From assembly GCF_009389715.1 (NCBI RefSeq), contig NC_052399.1, positions 31,443,146 to 31,507,145 of the forward strand: a DNA stretch of 64,000 nucleotides, read 5' to 3'. The notes below the pieces were generated by a model. The model saw only the letters and a list, made by a program, of their open reading frames with translations. It was not told the origin of the DNA and did no database searches. Both the position numbers and the translations under genes were made by a program. This DNA is from Phoenix dactylifera (Eukaryota > Streptophyta > Magnoliopsida > Arecales > Arecaceae). Positions 59,938 to 64,000 of the stretch are shown here, piece by piece (position 1 is the stretch's first letter; each line of letters opens with the position of its first letter).

Positions 59938-62400
59938 GAAACTGCTCGATGAGCCAAAGGCAGCTTTAACATGACTGGGTTGTTCAACAACTGGGTTGGA
60001 TTCTGAGTTATTATTTTTTATTTTTATTTGATTATGGATTTTGTACCAAGTTTTTGAAGGAGGCGGATGCGTAGAGGAAAGGGGGATTGGCTGAAGGCAA
60101 ATCATCTTGCTGATGATAATGTTTGTTGGGTGCTTTTGGGTTCCTACTCCTTTCTTACGAGTATTGGTGAACGGTGTGCAATTTGATGAATTGAGTGTAC
60201 TGAGTTAACTGCTTTGCCACATCTAGTGGTATTTATTTATAGTTATTTCCCCTTTCGTTAAAATTGAATTGTTGCTTCTGGTGATTGAAGGTGTGCGCGC
60301 TTCATTATAATCCATAGCAATCTGAGCTCTTATTACATCTTTGATTTGGGGGAAATTGTACCATGACATATTGATTCATTGTTCTTTCCTCCAACAAATT
60401 TTGTGTCAATGATGTACGTCTTTAAGGGGTAATTAGTATCTTTTGCAAGAGATGTTTAGTTGAGAGTATTTTCTATATATTTGGTTTTAGAATTTATTTT
60501 CTATATCAGAATTATGTGTTATTTATGAGAAGCATAAGAGTGTACTATTTTATGATACGCTTGAAATTTTAACAAGCTATTACATAGCTCTCGGAGAATA
60601 TGTTTACATAATTAATTAAATGAAAAACACTATTTTGTATGCTTGGCAAGCATCTTCTAGTTTAAGTTAATTAGCAAAAAATAATAGTATAAGTGGTTCT
60701 GGATCTTGGTTATGTTCAGTTTAAGTCTGGATTTGGACATAAATTAGGCCAGATTTAGGTAGATTTTATATTTTTTTCCTTATTAAAAAATAATGAAAAG
60801 TTGGTGCTTTCATTTCTTCGAGTTAGGAGGTGACAATGGATCCATTTTATTTCATATGCTTTTTAGTTTTGTTTTATATCACATAAACATAGTTGTGAAA
60901 CTAAGGACTTGAGATTTTGAATAGTAGAGTATCTACAAGTTAGTTGTTCATTTCTCCTGTTCTCTTTTAATATCAACTCAGTTAAATGGAGTGACCCATT
61001 TAACAAACAATTATCTAAGGGTCATGTATTAAAAATGTTTACAAGGGAATGTTTCAATTCGTCGTATCTAGATATATCTTTCTAGTTTTTTTAAAATTTA
61101 AGGAGTTGGAAGGAAAATGGGAAAAAGTTTGTCCTATTGCACACTTGGTAGTATGTGAATATGATTTCGTTTCTTGCATTTAAGTTTTTTCTTTTAATTT
61201 TGTAGGCCAAAAAGTATTTGATCTCAAGGACCTTCAAGAATTTTTACCTTGATCCTGAAGCATTTTCGCTATCAGGTACCACCTTCACAGAGATAGGAAC
61301 CATGATTTAGTCTTTTAATGACCTTCTGTGACAACCGAAAGAAAAGAAAGATGTTTTCTCCTCTGCTTTCCTTCCTTTTCTCCATCAATTTTTCCATCTC
61401 TGGCAGCCAGCCAAGGAGGTTCGACGACCTCAAGCTACCAACCAATCTTGGCTAGGGATTTTTCTTCAAACGAGCCTGTCGAGAGTGTTATTGAATACTG
61501 CTCTCTCCTTCATTTTTCCACTCAACCCCACTCGGAAAAAGGGTCGAGGGTCATGGCTCCTTTCATTTTTCCATCTCTCCCTTTGTCTATCTCTATCTTT
61601 ATTTGCCAACCCCCATTCCTCTCTCAATCTGTCCCTCTATCTCTCTCTAATCTTAGCATTGTCACTCTCACAGACTAAGGAAAGTGCAGAGCACTTGATC
61701 TTGGAGCCACAACTGTCTCTAGGGACAGATGTCACAACCAAGGTAATTGAAAACCCCCTCCTCCTTTGTTCTTAGATTAGGAGATAGATGGTAGCCCTGG
61801 GAGCCAAATTATATCCAAAGTACGGACCTAGATCTTGGCTTCTAGTCGACAGATCTAGGTCACAACTCCTAATTTGGAAGGGTCCTAAGTTGTGGAACGT
61901 CGGTGAACTGTAAGTCATTCATAAGCCCAAGATTTTAAAATGATATCTATATTTGCTTTAGGAAGAAACCAAATTTTTAATATGTTCTATATGGATCTTG
62001 CATAACCTAATTGGTGAGATTCTTTAGTACTATATAAGTTGAGCTGTAAGTACCTCTACCTCTAGTATTTTTACCAAACATGCTATATAAATTGATTTAA
62101 AATTTTGCATTGCTTAGATTCGTACCCATGCTTGAATAATTATCTAAATATTTAAAATTTAAACTATAAATAATATTGGATTTTTTTGCATGAATACCCT
62201 TCTAAATATCGGATTTTGCATGAATACCCTTCCAAATTGATATTTGCATGTATACCCTTGTAAAATAATTATTTTGCTATTCTATCATTTTTTATTCTTA
62301 TTTTTGTATTTGTACCCATGCCATCTAATACCGTAAAAAAATTAACGGTTTCAAATTAAAATGACTAAAATATCCTTCATGGGTAGGTATATAAATAGAA
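59938..62400. other. Intergenic DNA after the cyclin remnant
   Basis: The first 200 bases may be old cyclin 3' sequence. A short stretch at 61206-61280 between AG and GT sites reads AKKYLISRTFKNFYLDPEAF. It looks exon-like, but I do not recognise it. 61330-61680 is CT-rich and resembles leader or LTR-like sequence. No other gene is seen. Confidence 0.35.
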
Positions 62401-62649
62401 ATTTTTATAAGAGTATACAAGCAAATAGTAACTTTACAAGGATATTCATACAATTTTCTATATTTAGAAGAGTATATACGTAAAAAAAAATCTTAGTAGA
62501 TGAAAAGAATTTAGATATATTAATTAATATGATATCATTTATAATCTTGTATTTATTAGGAAATGCATTTGGTTCTATGATGAGAGAATGTTTCTTTATC
62601 ATGAATATAATAAAAATATACAATAGGATTTATTCTCAAATAAAATATA

Positions 62650-63362
62650 TGGTATGCGGCTAGAAACCAAAAAATAGAGCTTCATTAGGATTTATTCTCA
62701 ATAGGATTTATCCACTCCCCAAGCTTCACTTGGGAATTTACTATAATCCTCAGATTACAGCCCAGTTGTTTTACGAGATCACAACCTAACTCGTTATTTT
62801 GTCCGGTATCACAATGAACCCAGATGGTTTTCCTTGGATCACCAACTAGAACCAACTCCAACCAACCTTGGTTGTACACAGTCCAATTCACGGGCTTGGA
62901 CAAGGCCTTAACCCCTTGATTCAATCCCCTGACTGAATCAAGTTACAAGATAATGAAAGAATGTTTAAGAACAGTTACAAGCTTCTTAGACTAAGCAAAT
63001 GTGGCAATTATAAATATGAGATGAGAGGAAAAAGCCTGGAATGAAGGCAGCTGTAGAGCTTGCTTCTTTCTTCCTTGATCCTCCTCAGATGGGTCGAAAA
63101 GCTTGAGGATCTAATGCCTTGAAAGTTGAGAAGAACGCTGAGATTTCTCTTAGAAGCACTTCTTCTCTTTTGCTTTGAAAACACACTACAAAGCTCAAGA
63201 ATGATTCTTTCTCTTTTAATGCACTTTAATGCTGACTTGCTTGGTTGTTGAGGAATAGTAAAGAGTGCCTTCTTATACCCTATTTTCATAAAACTAGCCG
63301 TTAGAGACTGAAAACTAGCCGTTGTCCCCTTTCTGAATTTTTGATAATATAGCCATTGGTGC
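62650..63362 (-). mobile_element. LTR-like segment, probably copia type, broken
   Basis: The minus strand text at about 62925-62690 (GGGATTGAATCAAGGGG to CTTGGGGAGTGGATAAATCC) has the layout of SIRE-like copia LTRs near their transcript start. With the minisatellite to its right (upstream on the minus strand) it probably forms one LTR that runs past the window edge. No protein-coding part is in view. It reads as a remnant; age unknown. Confidence 0.4.
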
Positions 63363-64000
63363 CCCAGTAGATTTGGAGTCGACTCGAGCATTCTAGGAGT
63401 CGGCTTGTCTAAGGTAGGAGATATCTCGCTCCTGTGGGGAGTCGGCTCTTGGTCGGCCTCTTCAAAAGTAGCCTTCTGTCCTCTTTGCAGGAGACAGTTC
63501 GCGACACCTTGGAGTCGACTCACGCTTTTGCCTAACTTTCTGTCTTTCTGCGAGGAGTCGGCTCGTATCAGACTTCAGTCGACTCGCGTTCTGGCTCTTT
63601 GAAAATAAGTTTCTGTCTTTCTATGAAGAGTCGACTTGTAATAGACTCGAGTTGACTCGTGCTCTGGTTCTTTGAAACTTCTCTTCTGTCTTTCTGTGAC
63701 TAGTCAGCTCGTATCAGACTTGAGTCGACTCGCGTTTTGGCTCTTTGAAACTAAGTCTCTGTCTTTCTGTGAAGAGTTGACTCGTAATAGACTCGAGTCG
63801 ACTCGCGCTCTGATTCCTTGAAATTGTTCTTCTGTCTTTCTGTGACGAGTCGGCTCGTAACATATTGGAGTCGACTCGTGCTCTTGTTCCTTGAAACTGC
63901 ATTTTTGTCTTTCTGTGACGAGTCGGCTCGTAACATACTGGAGTCGACTTGTGCTCTTGTTCCTTGAAATTGTATTTCTGTCTTTCTATGATGAGTCAGC
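63363..64000. repeat. Minisatellite of exactly 73-bp period with GAGTCGACTC/GAGTCGGCTC palindromes
   Basis: The marker GTCTTTCT recurs at 63542, 63615, 63688, 63761, 63834, 63907 and 63980, always 73 bases apart. Less regular units extend left to about 63363. Each unit holds one GAGTCGGCTC-like and one GAGTCGACTC-like motif, separated by about 14 bases. The array runs off the window end. It may be part of the neighbouring LTR. Confidence 0.9.

Noticed and set aside
63363-64000. CRISPR-like array
   Set aside because: The regular 73-base units are similar along their full length, without short repeats and unique spacers, and the host is a plant.

Overview
This window is plant nuclear DNA, most likely from a monocot and plausibly a palm (Arecaceae). 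The evidence is AT-rich intergenic DNA, spliceosomal introns of up to 6.7 kb, genes with very GC-rich 5' coding ends (CCX, RH38 and BPM exon 1), several LTR-retroelement remnants, and protein sequences that read like monocot members of their families. The species call is inference; no search was run.

Layout. About 2.3-4.0 kb (minus): an intact single-exon cation/calcium exchanger (CCX). 4.2-11.2 kb: intergenic DNA with a degenerate array of palindromic modules (7.27-7.81 kb), a pure AT block and a short TIR element. 11.3-21.6 kb (plus): an eight-exon DEAD-box RNA helicase of the RH38/LOS4/Dbp5 type. All helicase motifs can be read in order, but the frame breaks at least ten times, mostly at mononucleotide runs. 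22.5-23.5 kb: a diverged tandem array of about 300 bp units. 25.2-35.1 kb (minus): a four-exon BPM-type MATH-BTB protein with a 6.7 kb last intron and one 1-bp frame break in its last exon. 36.9-37.2 kb: a likely PPR gene fragment. 41.0-48.8 kb (plus): an intact four-exon COQ10 (START-domain, coenzyme Q-binding) gene whose introns hold several repeats. 50.4-52.7 kb: LTR-retroelement remnants.

55.8-60 kb is a composite of broken genes. It holds an LRR region of a CC-NBS-LRR resistance gene (minus) with six near-identical 72-bp LRR units, a GC-rich repeat, and a small NB-ARC/MHD fragment in the opposite orientation. Next comes a ~410-bp repeat that also lies in COQ10 intron 3, and then the 3' half of a B2-type cyclin gene with pseudogene lesions. 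The window ends (62.65-64.0 kb) in what looks like LTR-type sequence carrying a minisatellite of exactly 73-bp period.

The genes do not form a pathway. They are independent housekeeping or regulatory genes (ion transport, mRNA export, CUL3-dependent degradation, ubiquinone handling) among repeats. I found no tRNA, rRNA, CRISPR array or convincing new gene system. The best leads are the homopolymer-biased frame breaks in RH38, the LRR unit amplification, the shared 410-bp segment at a gene-fragment junction, the TIR family and the three tandem arrays.
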